Assembly: GCA_934502885.1 (NCBI GenBank)
Contig: CAKSUT010000026.1
Location: forward strand, 1 to 14,187
DNA from: an uncultured Eubacteriales bacterium
GTDB lineage: Bacteria; Bacillota; Clostridia; Oscillospirales; CAG-382
Length of the DNA stretch: 14,187 nucleotides
Direction: 5' to 3'
Part shown: positions 1-6,406 of the stretch, in pieces
Layout of the letters: the number at the start of each line of letters is the position of its first letter
Numbering within the stretch: position 1 is the first letter of the stretch
Translations under genes and position numbers: made by a program
The notes under the pieces: model-generated
Seen by the model: only the letters and a program-made list of their open reading frames with translations
Told to the model about the DNA's origin: nothing
Databases searched by the model: none

Positions 1-273
1 AGCTACGCTGACAGCTCCCCTTACACAGGGGAGCCTCGGCGACAGAGTCGCCTCCAACAGTACCCATGAGAAAGTGCGCATATCAATCACGCACACACCT
101 AAGAAACTCATCTTCGCAAAAATGAAATTGTCGAGCTTTGCGAGGCGTTTCATTTGCGAACGGGAGAAGTTCGGATACATTCCCAACAAAGCCTGATGCC
201 AATGTTCCCTTTGAGCGAGGCGTTGCCGAGCTTAAACGGTATGTCCAACGTCTCGCACGGTCTGCCCCATCTC

Positions 274-304
274 GTTCGGTCGCTTGCGTATATGGCGACC
301 GAAC
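274..304. repeat. 10-bp perfect hairpin with 11-nt loop TTGCGTATATG
   Basis: GTTCGGTCGC at 274-283 pairs perfectly with GCGACCGAAC at 295-304 around an 11-nt loop. Related hairpins with nearly the same loop but different stems are at 11342-11374 and 11765-11791. It is part of repeat copy A. Confidence 0.75.
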
Positions 305-337
305 GCGGTATTTTCTTTGATATATCGAGGACTTTTC

Positions 338-361
338 ATTTCAAGGCGATAGCCTTGAAAT
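338..361. repeat. Hairpin with GATA loop in repeat copy A
   Basis: ATTTCAAGGC (338-347) pairs with GCCTTGAAAT (352-361) around GATA. Copy B at 11829-11852 has the same hairpin with one base pair swapped (G-C here, A-T there), a compensatory change. Confidence 0.75.
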
Positions 362-377
362 CGATAAAGTTCTTTTG

Positions 378-401
378 GTACTTTTCTTTCAAGAAAAGTA
401 C
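378..401 (-). terminator. Hairpin downstream of the ATPase gene, terminator-like or 3' end element
   Basis: GTACTTTTCTT (378-388) and AAGAAAAGTAC (391-401) form an 11-bp stem around a 2-nt loop. Counterparts follow metK (11868-11893) and the YfbR-type gene (14121-14142), with the basal pairs changed on both sides. No long U run follows the stem in the gene direction, so this is not a textbook rho-independent terminator; the terminator label is inference from its position after stop codons. Confidence 0.4.
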
Positions 402-440
402 ACCCTCGTAAGCCCTCGTAAGCCCTCGTAACCCCTCGCA
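401..440. repeat. Short tandem repeat, 10-bp unit AGCCCTCGTA, four copies
   Basis: Four consecutive 10-base units are visible (401-410, 411-420, 421-430, 431-440). The middle two are identical and the outer two differ at two positions each. It lies just past the stop codon of the ATPase gene. Copy C of the repeat has a 9-bp version at 14084-14119, so unit length varies between copies. Confidence 0.8.
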
Positions 441-444
441 CCGC

Positions 445-1116
445 TCACATAAACGACTGATGTATAAAGAGCTTCATGGGGAAGAGGTCGGGGACATCGG
501 GAAGCTCGGGGACGAGGTTTTCGTTCACCGAGGTGAAGAGTATCGGAAGTCCGGAGAGAGCGGAAACCTCATTTGCATATCCGAGGCTTTCACGCACCAC
601 AGCCGCCGTTGTTTCCGCACCGAGATTTGTGTTGTTGACAATCCCCGTGAACCGCAAGCTCGCACTGTCCTCTATCTCGCGCATAACCTCGAGAGTTCCT
701 GCGGCGTCAGATGTGAGAGGGCGGCTCTTGTTTATGACGAAAATCATCTCGTAATTGTTCTCTTCTTTTATCGAGGGAACGTATCTTCCCAGAGCGGTCG
801 CGCCTCTGTCGTCGCCGCCGACATCGATTACCGCATAAAGCTCTCTGTCCTCAGCCGCCGCATACGCCTCAGCCGGGAGCGCCGGGGTGTCAACGTTCGA
901 GTTCGCATACGGCGACGAAATGAGATGCACTCCCTTTTCCTCAAGCATTCCCTCGGCGTCCTTCGTGCGGAAGTACGGATTCACTATGTCAAGGTCGGCT
1001 ATCGCCACACGCCCTTTGCCGCTCTCTTTCAGCTTCAGTGCGTAGTTTACGGCAAGGTTGCTCTTTCCGCTTCCGTAGTGACCGGCGAAAATCGTGACTC
1101 TTTTAGCGTCTCTCAT
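445..1116 (-). CDS. P-loop ATPase of the MinD/ParA-like (SIMIBI) type, function unknown
   Basis: The protein has 223 residues from ATG at 1116; a GTG one codon upstream (1119) would give 224. The Walker A motif GHYGSGKS lies at about residues 12-19, a conserved ADLDIVNPYFR segment at 40-50 and a Walker-B-like AVIDVGGDDRGA at 95-106. A NTNLG segment near 162-166 may contribute to nucleotide binding. No membrane segment or DNA-binding domain is visible. The ATG overlaps the ilvE stop as TGATG with only a weak ribosome binding site, so translation is probably coupled to ilvE. The family is a soluble nucleotide-binding NTPase, and the substrate or partner cannot be read from the sequence. It may be a metallochaperone-like or ParA-like protein, but it lacks a partner gene that would identify it. 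Confidence 0.85.
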   Translation of the reverse strand: MRDAKRVTIFAGHYGSGKSNLAVNYALKLKESGKGRVAIADLDIVNPYFRTKDAEGMLEEKGVHLISSPYANSNVDTPALPAEAYAAAEDRELYAVIDVGGDDRGATALGRYVPSIKEENNYEMIFVINKSRPLTSDAAGTLEVMREIEDSASLRFTGIVNNTNLGAETTAAVVRESLGYANEVSALSGLPILFTSVNENLVPELPDVPDLFPMKLFIHQSFM

Positions 1117-2174
1117 CACAGCTCAACCGTCCAGCCCATCGTGTCCTCGGTCTTGCCCCACTGAATGCCGGTGAGCGTGTCGTAAAGCATCTGAGTTACC
1201 TCGCCTATCTTGCCGCCGTTTACGGTGTAAGCCGTTCCGTCATACGCAAGCTCGCCTATCGGAGACACAACCGCCGCCGTGCCGCAGCCCCACGCCTCTT
1301 CGAGTGTGCCGTTCTTCATTGCGCCGACAAGCTCGTCAACCGAGAGAAGTCTCTCGTGAACCGTGTAACCCTTGGACTTGAGAAGCTCGATGCACGACTT
1401 TCTCGTGATGCCGGGAAGAATCGAACCCGTGAGAGCCGGAGTGACAATCTCGCCCGCAATCTTGAACATTACGTTCATTGCGCCGACTTCTTCGATGTAC
1501 TTTCTCTCAACGCCGTCAAGCCACAGAACCTGCGTGTAGCCCTTTGCCTCAGCTTTCGCTCCGGCTCTCGTGGACGCCGCATAGTTGCCGCCGCATTTTG
1601 CGTAGCCCGTGCCGCCTCTTACGGCTCTTACGTCGTCCTTTTCAATCATGATTTTTACCGGGTTTATACCCTCGGCGTAGTAGCTTCCGCTCGGAGAGGT
1701 GATAATCATAAAGGTTGCGTGCTTTACGGCGTGAACACCGAGATGCTCGTCGTTGCCGAACATAAAGGGTCTTATGTAGAGCGACTCGCCGTCACCGTGA
1801 GGAACCCAGTCCTCCTCAACCTTGACGAAGGTCTTGATAGCCTCGAGAAGCTCCTCCTCGGGAATGAGGGGAAGCTGCATTCTGTCTGCGGAGTTGTTCA
1901 TACGCTTTACGTTCTCCATGGGTCTGAAGAGCTGAACCTTGCCGTCGGCACGTCTGTACGCCTTGAGTCCCTCGAAAATCTCCGCGCCGTAGTGAAGCAC
2001 GGTGGACGCCGGGTGAATGGAGAGATAGCCGAACGGAACGATTCTCGCGTCGTGCCAGCCCTTGCCCTCGGTGTAGTCCATGATAAACATATGATCCGTG
2101 AAAATCGTGCCGAAGCCGAGGTTTTCGGTCGGCTTTACTTTCGGGTGTGTCGTCTTTTCGATTCTGATATCCAT
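1116..2174 (-). CDS. ilvE: Branched-chain amino acid aminotransferase (class IV PLP enzyme)
   Basis: IlvE transfers amino groups between leucine, isoleucine or valine and 2-oxoglutarate, using PLP in the cytoplasm; it is the last step of BCAA synthesis or the first of breakdown. The 352 residues fit the longer BCAT2-like subfamily. Visible motifs are HYGAEIFEGLKAYR (61-74), the PLP lysine in GTGYAKCGGNY (K193), EEVGAMNVMF (228-237), SILPGITRKS (251-260) and GCGTAAVVSPIGE (297-309). An AGGAGG site sits 7 nt before the ATG. A TATAAT lies at 2196-2201, only about 8 nt upstream of that site, and no good -35 is visible, so a promoter of its own is uncertain. It overlaps the following ATPase gene and is separated from the upstream CoA-ligase fusion by 231 hairpin-rich bases. 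No T-box features were seen. Confidence 0.95.
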   Translation of the reverse strand: MDIRIEKTTHPKVKPTENLGFGTIFTDHMFIMDYTEGKGWHDARIVPFGYLSIHPASTVLHYGAEIFEGLKAYRRADGKVQLFRPMENVKRMNNSADRMQLPLIPEEELLEAIKTFVKVEEDWVPHGDGESLYIRPFMFGNDEHLGVHAVKHATFMIITSPSGSYYAEGINPVKIMIEKDDVRAVRGGTGYAKCGGNYAASTRAGAKAEAKGYTQVLWLDGVERKYIEEVGAMNVMFKIAGEIVTPALTGSILPGITRKSCIELLKSKGYTVHERLLSVDELVGAMKNGTLEEAWGCGTAAVVSPIGELAYDGTAYTVNGGKIGEVTQMLYDTLTGIQWGKTEDTMGWTVEL

Positions 2175-2234
2175 GATGTTTCCTCCTTAAAATAAATTAT
2201 ATTTAAACTCTGTGGTGTGTTGTTTTGCCTGTTT

Positions 2235-2263
2235 AGGGGAAACCCCCGGCGAGGGTTTCCCCT
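2235..2263. repeat. 11-bp perfect inverted repeat, GGGGAAACCC type
   Basis: AGGGGAAACCC (2235-2245) pairs with GGGTTTCCCCT (2253-2263) around a 7-nt loop. It lies between the fusion gene and ilvE. No U run follows on either strand. Confidence 0.7.
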
Positions 2264-2264
2264 C

Positions 2265-2285
2265 TTGCCGACCGTCGGTCGGCAA
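2265..2285. repeat. 9-bp perfect inverted repeat with GTC loop
   Basis: TTGCCGACC (2265-2273) pairs with GGTCGGCAA (2277-2285) around three bases. It is one of five hairpins in the gap 2175-2405. Confidence 0.75.
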
Positions 2286-2322
2286 TTCACCCCATCCTGC
2301 GCTTCCTGACGGCACAGGTGTT

Positions 2323-2385
2323 TCGCCACTGCGGTGGCGACCAAAGGCGCTGCCTTTGGGAACCGCAAGCCTTTAAAAAGGCTTG
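2323..2385. repeat. Cluster of three adjacent hairpins downstream of the fusion gene
   Basis: Three hairpins stand nearly back to back: TCGCCAC/GTGGCGA (2323-2340), CCAAAGGC-gct-GCCTTTGG (2341-2359) and CAAGCCTTT-aa-AAAGGCTTG (2366-2385). The first heard by a polymerase leaving the fusion gene is the 9-bp A/T-G/C hairpin at 2366-2385, 20 bases past the stop codon. From memory, this kind of hairpin block recurs in intergenic spaces of gut Clostridia; I cannot search to confirm. It may terminate or stabilise the transcript 3' end, although no U run follows. Confidence 0.6.
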
Positions 2386-2405
2386 ACCGAAACTTTAAAA
2401 CAGTC

Positions 2406-4868
2406 TCAATCCTTTGTCGTAATACCCGTTACCTTTTTGATACCGAGTCTTTCCGCCGCCTCCTTGCGCATCTTGTACTTGAGTATCTTTCCGGCGGCGT
2501 TTGTGGGAAATTCCTTCACGAAGTCGATGTACTTCGGACACTTGTGCTTCGCCATGTGCGAGAGAATGTACTCCTTCATCTCATCTGCCGTCACGCTCAT
2601 GCCGTCCTTCAGAATTATGCACGCCATGATTTCCTCGCCGTACTGCTCGTCGGGAATGCCGATAACCTGCACGTCCTTGACCGCCTCGTGCGTGTAGATG
2701 AACTCCTCGATTTCCTTGGGGTAAATGTTTTCGCCGCCTCGGATTATCATGTCCTTGAGTCTGCCGGTTATGCGGTAGTTGCCCTCGGGAGTGCGGAGCG
2801 CAAGGTCGCCGGTGTGGAGCCAGCCGTCACGGTCAATTGCCGCCGCCGTAGCTTCGGGCATCTTGTAGTAGCCCTTCATGATGTTGTAGCCTCTTGCGAC
2901 GAATTCTCCCGTTACGTTGTCGGGAAGCTCTTCGCCCGTTTCGGGATCGACTATCCTGCATTCAATCTCGGGGAGCGCACGTCCGACCGTCGAAACTCTC
3001 ACCTCGACCGAATCGTCCGTAGAGCTCATCGTGCATCCCGGAGAGGACTCCGTCTGACCGTAAACTATCGTTATCTCTTTCATGTTCATCTCGTTCACGA
3101 CTCTGTTCATGACCGCCTCGGGACACGGCGAGCCTGCCATAATTCCCGTTCTCATATGTGAAAAGTCGGTCTTGGGGAAGTCCGGATGCTCAAGCATCGC
3201 TATAAACATCGTCGGCACTCCGTGGAACGCCGTGACCTTTTCGCGGTCGATACAGGCAAGAGAGCTTTTCGGGGAAAAGTACGGTATCGGCAGGAGCGTC
3301 GCGCCGTGGGTCATCGACGCCGTCATTGCAAGCACCATTCCGAAGCAGTGGAACATCGGCACCTGAATCATCATGCGGTCGGCGGTAGAGAGGTCCATGC
3401 GGTCGCCGATACACTTGCCGTTGTTCACGACGTTGTAGTGCGTGAGCATAACGCCCTTGGGGAAGCCTGTCGTGCCGGAGGTGTACTGCATATTGCAGAC
3501 CGAGTGAATGTCAACCGCATTCGCCATCATGCGAACCTCGTCGCGGCTCACCGTCTCGCCCATCTCGAGAGCTTTTTCCCATGTCAGCGCGCCTTTCATC
3601 TTAAAGCCGACCGTCACGACGTTGCGGAGAAACGGAAGTCTCTTGGCGTGGAGCGGTGCGTTTTCGGTTTTTGTGTCAAGCTCGGGGCAAAGCTCGTGAA
3701 TTATCTCGGCGTAGTTTGAATCACGGTAGCCCTCGATGAGTATCACTGTGTGCGTGTCCGACTGACGGAGAAGATATTCCGCCTCGTGAATTTTGTACGC
3801 CGTGTTCATCGTGACAAGTACCGCACCTATCTTCGTTGTCGCCCAGAACGCTATGTACCACTGCGGAACGTTGGTCGCCCAAACGGCAACGTGACTTCCG
3901 GCTTTCACGCCCATCGCTATAAGCGACCTTGCGAAAGCGTCAACGTCGTCGCGGAACTCCGAGTAGGTTCTCGTGTAGTCGAGAGTCGTGTATTTGAAAG
4001 CGTACTGATCCGGGAATTCCTCAACCATGGCGTCGAGTACCTGAGAAAAGGTTTTCTCGATAAGAGCGTCTTTTTTCCAGATGAACTTGCCCGTGTGCGC
4101 CTTGTTTTCGTAGAGTACGGCACGTGCCTTTGAGGGGGAGGTGTACTTCGACATATACCGTGAGAAGTGCGGGAAAACGACGTCGGGACTCTTGACCTCG
4201 GGGAGCCATTCGGGATTCCACTCAAAGCTTACGAAGCCGTCGAAGTTGATGCTCCGCAGTGCATTCATGAAGTCGTCAACCGGAAGCGTTCCCTCGCCCA
4301 TGAGCCTGTACTCGCCGTCGTCGGCGGAATCCTTTATGTGAATGTGCTTGATGTATGCGCCGAGGTTGGTGACGGTCTTCTCGGGAGACTCGCCGTTGAC
4401 ACGGTAGGGGTAGTGGAAATCCCAGAGTGCTCCGAGACTGTCGCTCGCAAAGTATTCGAGAAGCTCTCGGAGAGCCGCTGTGTCGGAGTACATTCCCATG
4501 GTCTCGACGAGTATCACGACTCCCGCCTTTTCGGCTTCGGGGAGTGCCTTTGCGATAAACTCACGTCCGTTACCGACCGAGGTTCTCACTCTTATGTACG
4601 GTGCTTTGAGCTTTGCGGCAAACCTGAGTGCCGTGACGAACTCTTCATATGCCGTGCCGATGTCCTCGGAAATGTCCGCTTCAACGTCAATGCACGGAAT
4701 TTTGAGCTTCATCTCGAGAAGCTTTCTGTACATTCCCGTGAGCATTCCGTCGGTGATGCCGCCTATTCCGTGAAGCTCGATACCGGTGTATTTGTACTCC
4801 GAGGCGATGTTCATGAAATCGTGCAGATCAAGAGACGTCCATTTGTTGGTTGAAAAGGAAATGTTCAT
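2406..4868 (-). CDS. Fusion protein: sugar-isomerase-type TIM barrel plus acyl-CoA synthetase (AMP-forming)
   Basis: This is one uninterrupted 820-residue frame from ATG at 4868; a GTG at 4871 is the next possible start, but GGAGG is better spaced for the ATG. Residues 1 to about 240 resemble the xylose-isomerase-like (AP endonuclease 2) TIM barrel. E122 (LVETMG), D150 (WDFHYPY), H175 (KHIHIKD) and E216 (FEWNP) fit the usual metal-binding set. From about 265 to the end is a full ANL-superfamily ligase: P-loop YTSGTTGFPKG (462-472), YGQTES (603-608), GWLHTGD (682-688), GRLKDMIIRGGENIYPKEIE (702-721) and the C-terminal lysine in AAGKILKYK (about K794). That half should activate a carboxylic acid with ATP and load it on CoA. 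The fusion suggests the barrel makes or remodels the acid. Substrate is unknown. The start overlaps the upstream LeuA-like stop as TGATG. Confidence 0.9.
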   Translation of the reverse strand: MNISFSTNKWTSLDLHDFMNIASEYKYTGIELHGIGGITDGMLTGMYRKLLEMKLKIPCIDVEADISEDIGTAYEEFVTALRFAAKLKAPYIRVRTSVGNGREFIAKALPEAEKAGVVILVETMGMYSDTAALRELLEYFASDSLGALWDFHYPYRVNGESPEKTVTNLGAYIKHIHIKDSADDGEYRLMGEGTLPVDDFMNALRSINFDGFVSFEWNPEWLPEVKSPDVVFPHFSRYMSKYTSPSKARAVLYENKAHTGKFIWKKDALIEKTFSQVLDAMVEEFPDQYAFKYTTLDYTRTYSEFRDDVDAFARSLIAMGVKAGSHVAVWATNVPQWYIAFWATTKIGAVLVTMNTAYKIHEAEYLLRQSDTHTVILIEGYRDSNYAEIIHELCPELDTKTENAPLHAKRLPFLRNVVTVGFKMKGALTWEKALEMGETVSRDEVRMMANAVDIHSVCNMQYTSGTTGFPKGVMLTHYNVVNNGKCIGDRMDLSTADRMMIQVPMFHCFGMVLAMTASMTHGATLLPIPYFSPKSSLACIDREKVTAFHGVPTMFIAMLEHPDFPKTDFSHMRTGIMAGSPCPEAVMNRVVNEMNMKEITIVYGQTESSPGCTMSSTDDSVEVRVSTVGRALPEIECRIVDPETGEELPDNVTGEFVARGYNIMKGYYKMPEATAAAIDRDGWLHTGDLALRTPEGNYRITGRLKDMIIRGGENIYPKEIEEFIYTHEAVKDVQVIGIPDEQYGEEIMACIILKDGMSVTADEMKEYILSHMAKHKCPKYIDFVKEFPTNAAGKILKYKMRKEAAERLGIKKVTGITTKD

Positions 4869-6289
4869 CACTGTACCTCCTCTTCAAAGCATATCTTGTT
4901 GAGCGCATTTATGTAGGCGTTTATGCTTGCGCCGACGATGTCGGTCGAGATTCCGCTTCCCGAGAAGACCTTGCCGTTGTGGCGGAGCTTAACCAAGGTC
5001 GAACCCATTGCTTCGTGACCTCTTGTTACCGAACGAATGCGGAAATCGTCAAGCTCGTAGTGGTGTCCGGTTATCTTCTCTATCGCAAGGAACGAAGCGT
5101 CGATCGGACCGTCGCCTATGCAGAAGCCTCTGAGGGACTCTCCGTCCTTTGTGAGCTCTATGTTTGCGGTGGGGGTGATGATGTCGCCGCTGTTTATAAC
5201 GTAGCTTGCAAGCTTGTAGGTGGGAGATACCTGCATTGCGGTCGCGGCGATTATGTTGTCAAGCTCTGCCGCTCCGACGCTCTTCTTGTCCGCCGCCTTG
5301 CGGAACTCTGCGTATACCGCCTTGAGGTCGTCGTCGGAAAGCTCATAGCCCATCTTCTCCACAATCTCCGAAAGCGCGGCAATGCTTTCCGTGCCGTCAA
5401 TGACAATTTCTCCGAAGCCGCTTCCCGTGCCGCTGTCGAACGGAGAAGAACCCTTGTCCTTTTCGGTGTTTTCGGCGGTGAGAAAGTCCATCTTCGCGAC
5501 GGCGTTTCCGAGCTTTGTCATGTCGAGGTAGGTCTCGACTCCGAGCGCTTCTCCCTTTGCGCGCAGAACCTTTGCAAGGCTCTCAAGGTATACGCCGCCG
5601 GGGATGAGGCTTGTCTTTATGCACACAGCGCCGCTCTCTATTGCCGCAACTGCGTCAGCCGAAGCCATTCCGATAGCGTCGCACGGAGCGACCGCAAGAG
5701 CGACACCGGAAAGAGTCGGTGCGTCCTTCAAAAGCGACGATACAAACTCTCCGAATTCACCCGGGAGCATTGTGCCGGCGTCGTCACAGACGGTCACTGT
5801 TTTCGCTCCGCATGAAACCGCACACTCGGCCGCCTTTACGAGAAAATCGTGTTCCGCACGCGTTGCGTCCGAGAACGATACTTCGACGTCCGCGCAGAGG
5901 GAAACCGCTTTTTTCGTGAGTGCCTCGAGCATTTCGAGAACCTTCTGCGGCTTCTTTTTGCAGATGTACTCCATGCCTACCGTGGAAACGGGTACGCTCA
6001 CCACAAGTCTCGGCTTTTTCGCACCCTTTACGGCGCTGTAGGTCTCTTCGACCGATTCCTCGGTGTATCCGACGGGGCAGGCTATGGCGCTGTACTTGAC
6101 GAGCGAGGAAATCGTGTGCAGGAAAAGCACGTCGGTTTTTCCTTCGGTTATGGGGGCTGTCTCTATCACATCGACGCAAAGTCGGTCAAGCGTGCCGGCA
6201 ACTTCAACTTTTTCGTTAAAGCTGAGTCGGGGGCTGTCCGAAGTGCTTACTTGTCTTAATGTGATGTCGGAAACTGAAATGCTTTTCAT
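4868..6289 (-). CDS. 2-isopropylmalate synthase-like protein lacking catalytic metal ligands
   Basis: The protein has 473 residues from ATG at 6289, chosen because GGAGAG lies 5 nt upstream; a start at 6349 would add 20 unconvincing residues. The fold looks like LeuA: a DRE-TIM barrel (about 1-270) with SDITLR near the N terminus and FSDATRAEHDFL (139-150), then a linker and a well kept LeuA regulatory domain (about 355-468) with IGDGPIDASFLAI and SGSGISTDIVGASINAYI. In active enzymes the Arg is followed by a metal-binding Asp; here it is Gln13. The HxHND motif is replaced by A201-P-C203-D-A, and the NGxGERxGN loop is degenerate. Normal isopropylmalate synthesis is therefore unlikely. It may be a leucine-responsive pseudoenzyme or catalyse something else. 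A weak TATACT (-10-like, 6315-6320) lies upstream. Confidence 0.85.
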   Translation of the reverse strand: MKSISVSDITLRQVSTSDSPRLSFNEKVEVAGTLDRLCVDVIETAPITEGKTDVLFLHTISSLVKYSAIACPVGYTEESVEETYSAVKGAKKPRLVVSVPVSTVGMEYICKKKPQKVLEMLEALTKKAVSLCADVEVSFSDATRAEHDFLVKAAECAVSCGAKTVTVCDDAGTMLPGEFGEFVSSLLKDAPTLSGVALAVAPCDAIGMASADAVAAIESGAVCIKTSLIPGGVYLESLAKVLRAKGEALGVETYLDMTKLGNAVAKMDFLTAENTEKDKGSSPFDSGTGSGFGEIVIDGTESIAALSEIVEKMGYELSDDDLKAVYAEFRKAADKKSVGAAELDNIIAATAMQVSPTYKLASYVINSGDIITPTANIELTKDGESLRGFCIGDGPIDASFLAIEKITGHHYELDDFRIRSVTRGHEAMGSTLVKLRHNGKVFSGSGISTDIVGASINAYINALNKICFEEEVQ

Positions 6290-6327
6290 GATTGCTCTCC
6301 TTTTTGTTTTTGTAAGTATAATAAAAT

Positions 6328-6357
6328 CGGCGGCTCTGCGAAAAAGCAAAACCGCCG
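6328..6357 (-). terminator. Possible terminator or attenuator before the LeuA-like gene
   Basis: On the minus strand CGGCGG and CCGCCG, with inner TGC/GCA pairing, form a hairpin followed by ATTTTATTATAC. It lies between the small membrane protein gene and the LeuA-like gene. If it stops transcription, the LeuA-like operon needs readthrough or its own promoter. The U tract is interrupted, so efficiency is uncertain. Confidence 0.4.
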
Positions 6358-6373
6358 TATTATCAAAATATTT

Positions 6374-6399
6374 AACTTCGGGTGTCCGACCCTGAAGTT
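6374..6399. terminator. Hairpin just past the small membrane protein gene
   Basis: AACTTC (6374-6379) pairs with GAAGTT (6394-6399), with inner GGGT/ACCC pairs and one bulged base. It starts 8 bases past the stop codon of the small membrane protein gene. The run of six T follows it on the plus strand, while the minus strand side is only A/T-rich. It looks bidirectional at best. Confidence 0.4.
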
Positions 6400-6406
6400 T
6401 TTTGAT

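Larger units (their letters stand above)
1..444 (-). repeat. Structured intergenic repeat, copy A (downstream of the ATPase gene)
   Basis: No credible gene is visible in these 444 bases. They form an imperfect copy of the block at about 11480-11949, in the same orientation. Shared landmarks are CACAGGGGA at 24-32, the block starting GAACGGGAGAAG at 158, a long hairpin at 274-304, a GATA-loop hairpin at 338-361, a pyrimidine/purine hairpin at 378-401 and CCTCGTA-type tandem units up to 440. Smaller hairpins are GCTCCCC/GGGGAGC (14-20/28-34), GGCGAC-aga-GTCGCC (38-52) and AAATGAAA/TTTCATTT (120-127/148-155). Seen from the ATPase gene, the element starts right after its stop codon. It may act in transcript 3' end formation or be a non-autonomous mobile element; neither is shown. 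Confidence 0.7.

Noticed and set aside
401..440. CRISPR-like repeats here and at 14084-14119
   Set aside because: Units are only 9-10 bases, are contiguous without spacers, and no cas genes are present.
138..441. Three overlapping short open frames on both strands
   Set aside because: They lie in repeat copy A, whose arms vary between copies by paired base changes rather than by codon-preserving changes.
460..1164. A 234-codon open frame on the plus strand
   Set aside because: It is antisense to the ATPase gene, whose minus-strand product has clear Walker motifs. The plus frame shows no recognisable domain.
2175..2405. T-box or BCAA riboswitch upstream of ilvE
   Set aside because: The gap holds several independent hairpins but no T-box bulge, specifier loop or following terminator/antiterminator pair.
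4850..5815. A 321-codon open frame on the plus strand
   Set aside because: It is antisense to the LeuA-like gene and is explained by that gene's codon pattern. Its product has no family features.
4868..6289. Annotation as a working leuA (2-isopropylmalate synthase)
   Set aside because: The overall fold matches, but the metal-binding residues are missing, so the name would imply an activity the sequence does not support.
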